Source of the DNA: Nocardioides piscis
Lineage (GTDB): Bacteria > Actinomycetota > Actinomycetes > Propionibacteriales > Nocardioidaceae
DNA length: 64,000 nucleotides
Direction: 5' to 3'
NCBI RefSeq assembly: GCF_011300215.1
Contig: NZ_CP049866.1
Location: 2,046,001-2,110,000 of the forward strand
In this document: positions 19,862 to 28,093 of the stretch, piece by piece
Numbering within the stretch: position 1 is the stretch's first letter
Layout of the letters: each line of letters begins with the position of its first letter
Notes under the pieces: generated by a model
What the model saw: only the letters and a program-made list of their open reading frames with translations
Told to the model about the DNA's origin: nothing
Database searches by the model: none
Position numbers and translations under genes: made by a program

Positions 19862-20875
19862 ATGACCACGATGATGAGCGCCGCGCTGCCGGCGACCGCC
19901 CCTGTCCACCCCGTCGACCCGATCGGCATCATGCCGCGCGGCTTGACCGACACCGATGGGGAGCGAATCGCCACCGCGATCGCTGCGGCCCGCACCGAGT
20001 CGACCCGCCGCGTCTACGCCGGCGTCTGGTCGCGATGGGAACGCTGGTGCGCCGGCCGCGGAGTGACGGTCCTGCCGAGCGACCCGCTAGCGGTGTGCGC
20101 CTACCTGACCGAGCAGGCCGCCGCCGGCCGTGCCATGGGCACCCTCGACCTCATCTGCACGGTGATCCGCCATGTCCACCTCACGTGCGACCTGCACAAC
20201 CCCGCAGACGCCCTCGCCGTCCGCCAGGTGCGGCGCGGGCTTCGTCGTACCTACGGCTCAGCCCCCCGGCGTCTCGCCCGACCCCTGTCGGTGGAAGAGA
20301 TCCGTCAGATCATCCACGGCATCGACCGCAGCACCCCGATCGGTGTCCGCGACGCCGCGATCATCCTGCTCGGCTACGCCTCGGCCCTGCGACGCTCCGA
20401 GCTCGTTGCCCTCACCCTGGCCGATGTCGAGGACAAGCCCGCTGGGTTCCTGCTCCACATCCGGCGGTCCAAGACGGACCCCGAAGGCCACGGCGAGGTG
20501 GTGGGCGTCGCCCACGGACAGCACGCCGCCACCGACCCCGTCGCCGCCCTCAACGCCTGGCGCGAGATCCGCGGCGCGGCCCCCGGACCGGTCTTCACCC
20601 GCATCTGGGGGAGCACCGTCAGTCTCCAGGCGCTCAGCGGACATGTTCCGGCGCGGATGCTCCGCGCTAGGGCCGAAGCCGCCGGACTCGACGGCACCCG
20701 GATCACCGCCCACTCGATGCGCGCCGGCCACGCCACCACTGCCGCTCTCGCCGGCGTCCCACTCGACCGAATCGCGGCACAGACCCGACACAAGGACCTC
20801 TCCGTCCTCCTCAACCGCTACATCCGCCCCCTCGAGGCACTCGCGACAACCTCGAGCAAGGACCTCGGGCTGTAG
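19862..20875 (+). CDS. Tyrosine recombinase / integrase
   Basis: 337 residues from the ATG at 19862; the frame is open from a GTG at 19808. The N-terminal SAM-like core-binding domain has STRRVYAGVWSRWERWC. The catalytic domain shows the expected arginine in LRRSELVALT, the beta-hairpin lysine in RRSKTD, HSMRAGH (H-x-x-R), a second histidine in TRHKD and the nucleophile tyrosine in LNRYIRP. Such enzymes move integrative elements or act as XerC/D-like resolvases. Its position at the cob/copper boundary suggests it belongs to the island to its right. Confidence 0.85.
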   Translation: MTTMMSAALPATAPVHPVDPIGIMPRGLTDTDGERIATAIAAARTESTRRVYAGVWSRWERWCAGRGVTVLPSDPLAVCAYLTEQAAAGRAMGTLDLICTVIRHVHLTCDLHNPADALAVRQVRRGLRRTYGSAPRRLARPLSVEEIRQIIHGIDRSTPIGVRDAAIILLGYASALRRSELVALTLADVEDKPAGFLLHIRRSKTDPEGHGEVVGVAHGQHAATDPVAALNAWREIRGAAPGPVFTRIWGSTVSLQALSGHVPARMLRARAEAAGLDGTRITAHSMRAGHATTAALAGVPLDRIAAQTRHKDLSVLLNRYIRPLEALATTSSKDLGL

Positions 20876-21059
20876 TAGCCGTCGGGGCGATCGCGGCGAC
20901 GATGCGCCGGGCGTCGATCTGCAGCCCCCGCAGGTTGCCTTGCGGCGCTGCTGTCAAACCTCATCACATGAATGGCCGGGTGCCCGCAGCAACTCATGGC
21001 GTGTGGCTGACCTGCAGGGACCGCGCACTCGTGGCGCGCGGCCCGCCGCAGACCCGGGG

Positions 21060-21731
21060 TCAGTGGCTGTGCGACGTGTGACCGTCGTCGGCGGGCTCGG
21101 CCGGAGCCTGGTTGGGCTCGTGGCCCGTGTGGTCCTCGCCTGCCGGTGCCTCGGCCGGGGCTTCAGGCGCGTTGGACGTCGAGTCCCCGCCGTGGCTGTG
21201 GCCCTCGGAATCGATGGTCGTACCGATTGCAGTCATGCCCACCCAGGTAAGTCCGGCGACTAGGAGTACGCCGGCGCCAAAAAGGCTGAACGCGTGCCGC
21301 CACCGGCCGTCGTTGTCCTTGGCAATGAACGCGGCGAACGACATCACGAGGCCGATCGGCGTCATCATCGCGGAGCGCTCAGGGAACTGGGTGAAGTGCT
21401 GGATGCCGCCGCCAACCATGCCAACGCCGAAGGAGAGCAGCAGGGAGAAGGCGACGAGGCCGAGGGCCTGTCGGGCGTTCGGTCGTTCGGTGGCGAGGAT
21501 GAACTCGTTCACGATCGTGCCGAGCAGGAACACGAACGCGCCGACGATGCAGATGACGGTGTACTGAAGCGGGTCGATCGGGTAGTGGACGACGGCGCCG
21601 GCGATGAGGGCGGCGCCCATGAAATAGAGCATCGCGCCGATGTAGCGCGAGTAGAGCCCGGGAGTTCGTTTCGCGAGCTCCGCCTCGTAGGCGGTCACGT
21701 CTTCGGGGGAGAGGTCATTCTGAACTGTCAT
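21060..21731 (-). CDS. Membrane protein with His-rich C-terminal tail
   Basis: 223 residues. After a short charged N-terminus there are about five membrane helices (residues 28-165). A Pro/Glu/His tail follows with several His clusters (HSHGGD, EDHTGHE, DGHTSHSH). I do not recognise a named family. The tail should bind Cu(II), Zn(II) or Ni(II), and the gene stands at the edge of the copper island, so a metal-related role is likely but not shown. The stop is convergent with the recombinase gene. Confidence 0.6.
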   Translation of the reverse strand: MTVQNDLSPEDVTAYEAELAKRTPGLYSRYIGAMLYFMGAALIAGAVVHYPIDPLQYTVICIVGAFVFLLGTIVNEFILATERPNARQALGLVAFSLLLSFGVGMVGGGIQHFTQFPERSAMMTPIGLVMSFAAFIAKDNDGRWRHAFSLFGAGVLLVAGLTWVGMTAIGTTIDSEGHSHGGDSTSNAPEAPAEAPAGEDHTGHEPNQAPAEPADDGHTSHSH

Positions 21732-21823
21732 GTCTGATGGTGCCTTTCAAATCTGGGTGTGTGAGAGCAGGCGGAAGCGGCGCCGGCACCGAGTGATGGT
21801 GCGGCGTGGCGCCGGTCGTCTGC

Positions 21824-22264
21824 TCAGCAGCGCAGAATCGACAGACGATGCAGACAGGGAGGGTCTGCGGATCGCGAGAGAACAGCGATGCGTGGGCCGA
21901 TCCACCGGGGTGCGATGTACAGGATTCCCCGCGAGATGCCACGGCTCAGCGCGAGTGCAATGAGCGCGGCCATGAGGCAGAGAAGCGCCATGCACAACTC
22001 GGTGACGCTGCCGTTGTCATCGTCGGCGGGCGACTCGGAGTCTGCTGACTGTGGCGCTTTGGTCCCAGCGGGTTCGGTGTGGTGCCCGCGGTCGGCCGCT
22101 TCCGCAGCGAGCGGAAGTGCCGCATGGCCGGCATGACCTCGCTCGTGCGATGTGAGCGAGTGCATGGCGAAGACGCCGAAGATAACCGCAAAGAGGGTCG
22201 CCAGCACCAGGGCGCTGCGTTGCCTCCTGTGCCCGGTCACGCTTGAAGACCATACGGAGGCCAT
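21824..22264 (-). CDS. Small DUF6153-like membrane protein
   Basis: 146 residues from the ATG at 22264 (the frame is open to 22318). It has two membrane helices with a His-rich loop after the first (MHSLTSHERGHAGHA) and a CMALLCLMAALIALAL second helix. This matches the general pattern of small actinobacterial DUF6153 proteins near copper genes. Function unknown. A palindromic poly-G element at 22426-22443 lies about 160 bases upstream and could be its metal-responsive operator. Confidence 0.6.
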   Translation of the reverse strand: MASVWSSSVTGHRRQRSALVLATLFAVIFGVFAMHSLTSHERGHAGHAALPLAAEAADRGHHTEPAGTKAPQSADSESPADDDNGSVTELCMALLCLMAALIALALSRGISRGILYIAPRWIGPRIAVLSRSADPPCLHRLSILRC

Positions 22265-22425
22265 GTAGCGAATTACCAAACTGAAGGCGTCAACACGCGG
22301 GAATGCGTCGAGAGTCACGGCCCAGAACGGGGGTGCTCGGTCACCGTCCTACGTGCTGGCTAGATCCGTGGGAGGGGGCCGCGCCACGACCTCGAGCCGC
22401 GACCTCGGGCTCTGAGCCCAACCAA

Positions 22426-22443
22426 CTACCCGGGGGGGGGTAG
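22426..22443. promoter_or_regulatory. CTACCC-G6-GGGTAG palindrome with nine-G run (possible CsoR/RcnR-type operator)
   Basis: The run of nine G is framed by CTACCC and GGGTAG arms. CsoR/RcnR family operators are typically A/T-flanked dyads around a G or C tract, such as TACCC...GGGTA. It sits between two leftward genes for small metal-island proteins. The assignment is inference. Confidence 0.4.
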
Positions 22444-22464
22444 CGGGCTCAATCCAGGCCGTGT

Positions 22465-22671
22465 TCAGCAGGGGTGGGTTGGGCCCCAACCGTGGCGGCC
22501 CTGATGAATTCCGGGGTTGTGGTCGCCACTGAAGCCCATGGTCTGGGCGCAGGTGCTGACGTGGTGGCCGAAGTCGCTTGCGGCCGCCGCCGGGGTGGTC
22601 GCACCTACGGTGAGCACCCCGGCCGCCACAGCAGTTCCGATGGCAGCGAACTGAGTCATGTGCTTGAACAT
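22465..22671 (-). CDS. Small secreted Cys/His peptide
   Basis: 68 residues: a signal peptide (about residues 1-32, ending near AAAA) and a mature part of about 36 residues with two Cys and six His (GHHVSTCAQTMGF, HNPGIHQGRHGW). I do not recognise a named family. The two Cys could form a disulfide, and the histidines could bind metal. It lies 22 bases after the ABC permease stop, so it may be part of the same leftward transcript. Confidence 0.6.
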   Translation of the reverse strand: MFKHMTQFAAIGTAVAAGVLTVGATTPAAAASDFGHHVSTCAQTMGFSGDHNPGIHQGRHGWGPTHPC

Positions 22672-22692
22672 TTGTATCGCCTCAATTTCGTT

Positions 22693-24219
22693 TCATGCGT
22701 GCGCCGGGTGCGCCCTACGTGATGGTTTCGGTAGGGGAGTGCCGGCGATGCTGCGTAGCAGCACGGTCGCGGTGAGGAGGAGGACGGCTATCCATCCGAG
22801 TCCGAGCGTGAGGGAGGCGGCCTCGTCGAAGCCGCTGGTGAGTGCGCCGTCGATCATCACCCTGGTTCCGCCGTACCCGGGCAGCCAGTGTGCCCAGGAC
22901 GCCGGTTCGCCGCGCAGCATCGGGCTCTGGCCGATGCCCAGATCGAGAAACGGTATGAGGAAGGCCATGAAGGTGCCGCTGACCCGACCGAAGACCGGGC
23001 CGAGCACGACGCCGATCAGGGCGTAGGTGACGGCGAGCAGGGCGACGCCGCCGATGTAGACGCCCCAGTTGCGGGCGTCGAACACAGTGGCGGTGACCGC
23101 GAGTGAGACCGCGGTGGCGATGGCGGCGGCGGTGAGCACCATGGTGAGCCGGGTGGCCAGCAGCACGGACGGGCGTTGTCCTGCCAAGGCGAGGCGACGG
23201 TCGGCGGCGCGGGCGTCGAGGACGACGAAGACGCCGACCAGGGCGGCCAACGATGCGATGGCCACCGGTGCCATGGTGCCGCCGTGCATCTCGGCCGGGT
23301 CGACCATGGACGTGATCTTGGCGCCGGCCTCACGGAGTACGACCGGGGTGTGCCCGTGTGGGGTGACCGCGTCGGACAGGAGGATGAAGACTGCCGGGAC
23401 GATCGCGAGCAGGAGCCACAGCACCGGGGTACGCCGCCAGTCGTGCCAGCCCATGCGCAGGCTCGTGAGCAGTTGGCCGACCCGCCCCGTGCGGCTTGCC
23501 CGTCGGGTGCGCCCCGTGGTTGTGGTGCTGGCAATGACCCACAGGGCGAGAGCAAGTGCGGTGATCACCCATCCGAGCGACACCGCGAGCTCTTCGGGTC
23601 CACCGTGTCCCGAGGGCAGGGCCACCGTCCACAGCGAGATGAAGTGGGTGGGCAGCAGTCGCAGCACAGCGGACTCTGAGCCGCTGAGGGTGGGGCCGAA
23701 GAAGGCGTCGAGGATCCAGATGAACATCAGGATCACGGTGCCGTTGACCGCGTTCGGGACGAGCGCACCCACCACCGCCCCGAGTCCGAGGTAGACCACT
23801 GCGAACATGACTGTGCCGGTGGCGACCCGCCACGGGTCGTCGACCGGTCCTCGGGCGGTGAGTGCGAGCACCGCTACCAGGGTGGCCATCAGGGCCAGGA
23901 CGGCGCCGGCCGTCAGCCGAGCGGTCGCCAGCCGCAGCCGTGCCAGTCCGGCGAGCGCGAGCCGGCGGTCGGTGGTGCGAGCGGTCGAGATCTGGAAGTA
24001 CATCGCGACCGCAGACAGGAAGGCGGCCGCCCATCCTGCGGTGACGGTTTCGACGGCGGGGCCGCCTCCGGTGCCGCCCAGCAGCCGGGCGGCGTCAGCC
24101 ATGGGCGGGGCCGCGACCACGACGAAGACGACGGGGATGACGGCGAGCAGGACCAGGTTGGGACCGTTCCTGGTGTAGTCGGCCAGGAAGCGTCGGACAA
24201 GCAGAGCGGTGGTGGTCAT
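22693..24219 (-). CDS. ABC transporter permease
   Basis: 508 residues. The ATG at 24219 overlaps the ATPase stop (ATGA). It consists of two similar halves of about six helices each, split by a charged stretch near residue 245 (TTTTGRTRRASRTGRV). Both halves carry a DRRLALAGL/DRRLALAGQ cytoplasmic motif, so it looks like an internal duplication of an ABC-2 type permease. Substrate unknown. The copper-island setting and the small secreted peptide gene just downstream suggest export linked to metal defence, but this is not proven. Confidence 0.8.
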   Translation of the reverse strand: MTTTALLVRRFLADYTRNGPNLVLLAVIPVVFVVVAAPPMADAARLLGGTGGGPAVETVTAGWAAAFLSAVAMYFQISTARTTDRRLALAGLARLRLATARLTAGAVLALMATLVAVLALTARGPVDDPWRVATGTVMFAVVYLGLGAVVGALVPNAVNGTVILMFIWILDAFFGPTLSGSESAVLRLLPTHFISLWTVALPSGHGGPEELAVSLGWVITALALALWVIASTTTTGRTRRASRTGRVGQLLTSLRMGWHDWRRTPVLWLLLAIVPAVFILLSDAVTPHGHTPVVLREAGAKITSMVDPAEMHGGTMAPVAIASLAALVGVFVVLDARAADRRLALAGQRPSVLLATRLTMVLTAAAIATAVSLAVTATVFDARNWGVYIGGVALLAVTYALIGVVLGPVFGRVSGTFMAFLIPFLDLGIGQSPMLRGEPASWAHWLPGYGGTRVMIDGALTSGFDEAASLTLGLGWIAVLLLTATVLLRSIAGTPLPKPSRRAHPAHA

Positions 24220-24937
24220 CGCGGCCACGCCTTGCCATCGCGGATCTCGACGATCCGGTCGAACCGCGCCTCGTCGACGACGAAGTGGCTGACGATCAGG
24301 ACCGTGCGACCGGCGACGCGCCGCTCGTCCACTAGGTCCCAGAACTTCAGGTAGGTGTCCCAGTCGAACCCGGCGTACGGCTCGTCCAGAAGCAGCAGCG
24401 CCGGATCGGGCAGCAGCGCCAGACCCAGGTTGAGCTTGGCCAGAGTGCCGCCCGAGAGTCGCTCCGCCCGGGTCTCTGCGAAGCGCTCGAAACCCAGCGA
24501 GTCGTAGATGGCCGCCCTGCTCTCCCGCTCATGTTGAGTGGTCATACCGTAGGCGTGGCCGAACAGCTCGAAGTGCTCGTCGCAGGTCAGTCGCGGGTAG
24601 ACCAACGGCTCCTGGGGCAGTAGCCGACCAGGCCGCTCCTGGTGAGGGTGCCTGCGTCGGCCCGCAGGTCTCCCACCAGGATCCTCATCAGTGTTGACTT
24701 CCCGGACCCGTTCTCACCGACGAGGCCGACGACCTCGCCTTGCCCGAGGGTGATGTCGGCCCCGGTAAGAACCTGAACGCGGTTTTGGGGTGACCATAGG
24801 TTGTGTCGGTAGGACTTCTCGATCCCTCGTGCGGTGAGAACTGACCCCTCGTGAGTGGCACCCTTCGGCTCGGCTGCCAGGGTTTCGGCTTGGTCGGGCG
24901 CCGCTACCTTGATGCTGAACAGACGTTGCATCGTCAT
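24216..24937 (-). pseudogene. ABC transporter ATP-binding protein, frameshifted
   Basis: About 240 residues when repaired. The first frame has Walker A GENGSGKST and ends GYCP. The second begins VYPRLTCDEHFELFGHAYG and has the signature LSGGTLAKLNLGLALL, Walker B LLLLDEPYAG and an H-loop in IVSHF. One base is missing from the C run (GGGG at 24614-24617 on the plus strand). Restoring it gives GYCPQEPLVYPRL with the expected Q-loop glutamine. It energises the permease encoded next to it. Confidence 0.82.
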
Positions 24938-24986
24938 CACTTCTTCGAGGGGCCATCTCGCCGGGACTGAGGAGCCCGTTGAGTAC

Positions 24987-25265
24987 CTACTTGTGGTTGT
25001 GGCCGCCGGGCATCATGAACATCATCGCGGCCATCATCGCCACGCAACCCAGAGCCCACAGCACTGCACCGGAGCCCGCTGCTCCTGTGGCCAGCAACAG
25101 CACCACGATCACCACCATCGGGATGCAGCAGATCATCATCATCCATCGGTGTGCCCCGTGTGCTCCTTGACTGGATTCGGGTGAGTGGGTGTGTCCGGTC
25201 TCCGGGGTAGCTGTCGGTGACGGGTCGTGGAACGGACGGCGGGGGCCGGGGGTCGGGGTGGTCAT
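24987..25265 (-). CDS. Small Met/His membrane protein
   Basis: 92 residues. The N-terminal 40 residues are hydrophilic with scattered His (TGHTHSPESSQGAHGAHR). A membrane segment follows, starting RWMMMICCIPM and ending MMAAMMFMMPGGHNHK. The Met, Cys and His content at the membrane edges fits the DUF2933-like proteins of copper clusters. The start overlaps the stop of the next upstream gene (ATGA). Confidence 0.6.
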   Translation of the reverse strand: MTTPTPGPRRPFHDPSPTATPETGHTHSPESSQGAHGAHRWMMMICCIPMVVIVVLLLATGAAGSGAVLWALGCVAMMAAMMFMMPGGHNHK

Positions 25266-25507
25266 GATGTCCTCTCCTTCAGTGATGTCGGCACGTGGCC
25301 GAGCCGGGCGTAGAGCGGGCAGTGCCCGAGCGCGCCGGTGACGACCAGGTCGAGGCCGGCGAGCACGAGGAGCAACTCGAGGACGACCACGAGCGCACCC
25401 GAGGCTGACGTGAGCAGGGCGACTCCGGCAACCGCGGCGAAACCTCCGACCACGATTCGTGCGATTCTCTCGGCCGGCGTGATGTTGACCTTCCAACTCC
25501 TTGCCAT
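25262..25507 (-). CDS. DUF2892 (YgaP-transmembrane-like) family protein
   Basis: 81 residues with the pattern NITPAERIARIVVGG, two membrane helices and GHCPLYARLG near the end, as in DUF2892 inner-membrane proteins. Function unknown; they recur in copper and sulfur clusters. It is the first gene of the leftward unit and has a repeat box for the response regulator 91 bases upstream. Confidence 0.7.
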   Translation of the reverse strand: MARSWKVNITPAERIARIVVGGFAAVAGVALLTSASGALVVVLELLLVLAGLDLVVTGALGHCPLYARLGHVPTSLKERTS

Positions 25508-25597
25508 GACTCTCAGCTCCTTCCCCGACCCGGCGTGTCCGGGTCCTTGCACTTCTGAGCGTCGTCCCTGGGGGTCAAGATCGCTCTGGCTGTTCCG

Positions 25598-25619
25598 TGA
25601 AGGTTCTTTGAAGATCCCG
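25598..25619 (-). promoter_or_regulatory. Predicted response-regulator box (tandem 11-bp repeat)
   Basis: Read toward the DUF2892 gene: ATCTTCA-AAGA-ACCTTCA, two half-sites in direct repeat 11 bases apart. It is the same arrangement as at 28025, 29994, 31353, 37198, 40154 and 43917. Confidence 0.6.
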
Positions 25620-25676
25620 CCGGGGTGTTGGGGTACGCGGCGCGTCGTTTCGGGAGGTGGGGGTTGGCCTGAGCTG

Positions 25677-26126
25677 TCAGTCGTGGTGTTCGTCGTGGTC
25701 GGGATCGACCTGCTCGGTGGGTACGGGTGCTGGCTGTGGGTCGGCGTCACTGATGGCGGGACCGATGACGAGGGCCGAGAGCGAGAACATCAGCGCGAAC
25801 ACGGCCAGCGCGAGGGCGGGTGCTTTCCACGTGCCGAATCGTCGGTACAGGCGCCGGAGCAGGGGGAGGGAGAAGACCAGGCCCAGCACGGCAAACGCCA
25901 CGTTGCCGGTGACGCCGGTCACCAGCACCGCACCTCCGAGCAGTCCCACGTGGTGCAGTAGGTGGGGGAGCAGGCCCATGATGCCGCCGACGAGCGCGGT
26001 CACCGCGCTCCAGGCGGCGGCCAGGACACCACGGTGTGGGGGCTGCTCGCCGACGGCGGGCTCTTCGTGACGAAGGCCCTTGACCGCGTCGGCCGATGTC
26101 GCAGGGTGATGGTCGGACACGGTCAC
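25677..26126 (-). CDS. Four-helix membrane protein with His/Asp tail
   Basis: 149 residues from a GTG that overlaps the multicopper oxidase stop (GTGA). A His-containing N-terminus is followed by about three or four membrane helices with LLPHLLHHVGLLGG in a loop. The tail is DPDHDEHHD. The family is not recognised. Translational coupling to the oxidase suggests it helps the same copper process, perhaps as a membrane metal-binding partner. Confidence 0.65.
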   Translation of the reverse strand: MTVSDHHPATSADAVKGLRHEEPAVGEQPPHRGVLAAAWSAVTALVGGIMGLLPHLLHHVGLLGGAVLVTGVTGNVAFAVLGLVFSLPLLRRLYRRFGTWKAPALALAVFALMFSLSALVIGPAISDADPQPAPVPTEQVDPDHDEHHD

Positions 26127-27670
26127 TCCCGGGCCTGGTAGGAAAGCGTGGTCATCATGCCGGTCTCCGCGTGGTAGATGTTGTGGCAGTGGGCCGCCCA
26201 CTGGCCGGGATTGTCGGCCTGCAGGTCCACGTCCAGGGTCTCCATGGGGCGGACGATGACCGTGTCCTTGCGAGCCCCTCCCTTGGCCAAGGCGAAGGTG
26301 TGCCCGTGTACGTGCATGGGGTGGAACATCATCGACTGGTTGACGAATCGCAGCCGGACCCGCTCCCCCTGGACCAGCGGCAGGGGTTCGGCGTCGGGGA
26401 ACGTCTTGCCGTTGATGGTCCACCGGTACGGCGCCATGGTCCCCGCAAGGACGAGGTTGTGACGTCGGTCGATCGACCGCCGGTCCAAGCGGGCGGACTC
26501 CGCCGCCGACAGGCCGGTGCCGAGCAGCACCTGGCCCGACAGCTCGCGAACCTTCACGCCCGCGACAGGGGGGCGCCCAGTCCCGGTGCGGATCACCGCG
26601 AGCCCCTGGCCCTGTTTTCCCTCCGCCGAGGCGACCAGGGGAAACACTCCCTCGCCCAGCGTGAGGGTCACGTCGAAACGCTCGCCCATCCCGATCAGCA
26701 GCGCGTCGGTGAGCACCGGCGCGACCGGGAAGCCGTCGCTGTGCGTGACGGTCATCCGGTGTCCACCAACGGCGACCCGGAACGCGGTGTCTGAGCCGGC
26801 GTTGACGAACCGGATCCGGACCCGTTGACCCGGCTTCGCCGACAGTGTGACTGGATCAGTGGGGGTCCGTCCGTTGAGAAGGTAGTGCGGGTAGACGATG
26901 TCACCCGCACTACCCAGCAGCGGGGACTGCATGCCGCCCATCTCGCCCATCATCGACCCGCCCATCATCGAGCCGTGGTCCATCCCCTCCATGTCGCCCA
27001 TGGATCCGTCGCTGCCACTGACCTGCTGCAGTTTGGTGAGGATCTGGTCGGGGGTGCGGCCGGTGCCATCGACCCAGTCGTCGAGGACGACGATCCACTC
27101 GTCGTCGTAGCCGCCGGGCTCTGCGGGGTCGTCGACGATCAGGACGCCGTACAGGCCCCGGTCCAGCTGGACGCCGGAGTGCGGGTGGTAGAAGTACGTG
27201 CCTGGGTGCGGGGCGGTGAACTCGTAGTCGAACGATTTGCCGGCTGGGATGGGGTCCTGGGTCAGGTGCGGGACGCCGTCCATGTCGTTGCGCAACGCGA
27301 GGCCGTGCCAGTGCACGCTCGTCTCGACCGGAAGCTGGTTGTCGACCGTGACGCGCAGCAGGTCGCCGGCGCGCGCTCGAAGCATCGGCCCTGGGACCTG
27401 CTCGCCGTAGGCCCAGGTGTCGACGGTCCGGGCCCCGAGGTCGACCGTGACCGGCCGGGGGGTCAGTCGCGCCGAGACGACCCGACGACCCGGGACGCGG
27501 CGGGATAGTTCGGCGGCCGCCACGGCGGGGGAGCCGGGCCGGACCAGCGTGAGCGTTCTGGCTCTGTCGCTGCAGGCGGACAGGCTGCCCACGGCAGCGA
27601 CGCTGGCCAGGCCGGCGGCGGCCTGGACGAGCGTGCGGCGCGAGACGGATGGCAAGGTGGAGCCCTTCAT
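26123..27670 (-). CDS. Multicopper oxidase (CueO/CopA-type)
   Basis: 515 residues with a twin-arginine-like signal (SRRTLVQAAAGLASVAAVGSLSAC), which also holds a lipobox-like LSAC. The four copper-binding blocks are present: HWHG, YHPHSG, HPMHVHGH and H494-C495-H496...M505 near the end. A Met/His-rich loop (about residues 225-250) resembles the copper-binding insert of CueO. It should oxidise Cu(I) to the less toxic Cu(II) outside the membrane. It is probably co-transcribed with the SHOCT gene upstream and controlled by the box at 28025. Confidence 0.93.
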   Translation of the reverse strand: MKGSTLPSVSRRTLVQAAAGLASVAAVGSLSACSDRARTLTLVRPGSPAVAAAELSRRVPGRRVVSARLTPRPVTVDLGARTVDTWAYGEQVPGPMLRARAGDLLRVTVDNQLPVETSVHWHGLALRNDMDGVPHLTQDPIPAGKSFDYEFTAPHPGTYFYHPHSGVQLDRGLYGVLIVDDPAEPGGYDDEWIVVLDDWVDGTGRTPDQILTKLQQVSGSDGSMGDMEGMDHGSMMGGSMMGEMGGMQSPLLGSAGDIVYPHYLLNGRTPTDPVTLSAKPGQRVRIRFVNAGSDTAFRVAVGGHRMTVTHSDGFPVAPVLTDALLIGMGERFDVTLTLGEGVFPLVASAEGKQGQGLAVIRTGTGRPPVAGVKVRELSGQVLLGTGLSAAESARLDRRSIDRRHNLVLAGTMAPYRWTINGKTFPDAEPLPLVQGERVRLRFVNQSMMFHPMHVHGHTFALAKGGARKDTVIVRPMETLDVDLQADNPGQWAAHCHNIYHAETGMMTTLSYQARE

Positions 27671-27692
27671 AGAAATGGTGCCTGGCGGAAAG

Positions 27693-27953
27693 TCAGTGGC
27701 GCAAGGGTGAGCGGTGGGCTGCGCGGAGCACCTCGGCGCGGGCCAGGTACTCGGTCTCGTCGATCTCGCCGCGGGCGAACCGCTCCCCGAGGATGTCCAG
27801 GGGGTCGCGGTGTGCTGGCCGGGTGTCGCCTGAGCGGGTGTCGCGGAAGAGCACCACGACCGCCCACACCACCAAGCCCCAGAATGCGACCATGCCGAGC
27901 AGCATCACCAGCCAACCGCCCCAGCCCAGCCCGTCGTGGTTCCAGCCCATCAT
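27693..27953 (-). CDS. SHOCT-domain small membrane protein
   Basis: 86 residues: one membrane helix after MMGWNHDGLGWGG, then the short SHOCT motif DILGERFARGEIDETEYLARAEVL. SHOCT proteins of this size are frequent next to actinobacterial multicopper oxidases; their role is not established. It is the first gene of the leftward oxidase unit, divergent from the response regulator. Confidence 0.75.
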   Translation of the reverse strand: MMGWNHDGLGWGGWLVMLLGMVAFWGLVVWAVVVLFRDTRSGDTRPAHRDPLDILGERFARGEIDETEYLARAEVLRAAHRSPLRH

Positions 27954-28024
27954 GGTCCTCAGCTCCTACGTGTCTTTGGCCTTCACTGTCGGTGCCGCAC
28001 CCGCGCCCTCCGGTCACCATTCGA

Positions 28025-28046
28025 TGAAGGTTCACTGAAGATCGGC
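28025..28046 (-). promoter_or_regulatory. Predicted response-regulator box in the divergent SHOCT/regulator region
   Basis: Read leftward: ATCTTCA-GTGA-ACCTTCA, with 11-base periodicity. It lies 72 bases from the SHOCT start and 48 bases from the response-regulator start, so it could serve both directions and give autoregulation. Confidence 0.62.
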
Positions 28047-28093
28047 GCTCGGCACCGTCCGCTCGCACAGCTCGAGGCATGAGGGCTGTCACG

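Noticed and set aside
27693-27953. Sigma-factor or anti-sigma role for the SHOCT protein
   Set aside because: It has only one membrane helix and the SHOCT motif, with no sigma or anti-sigma domain.
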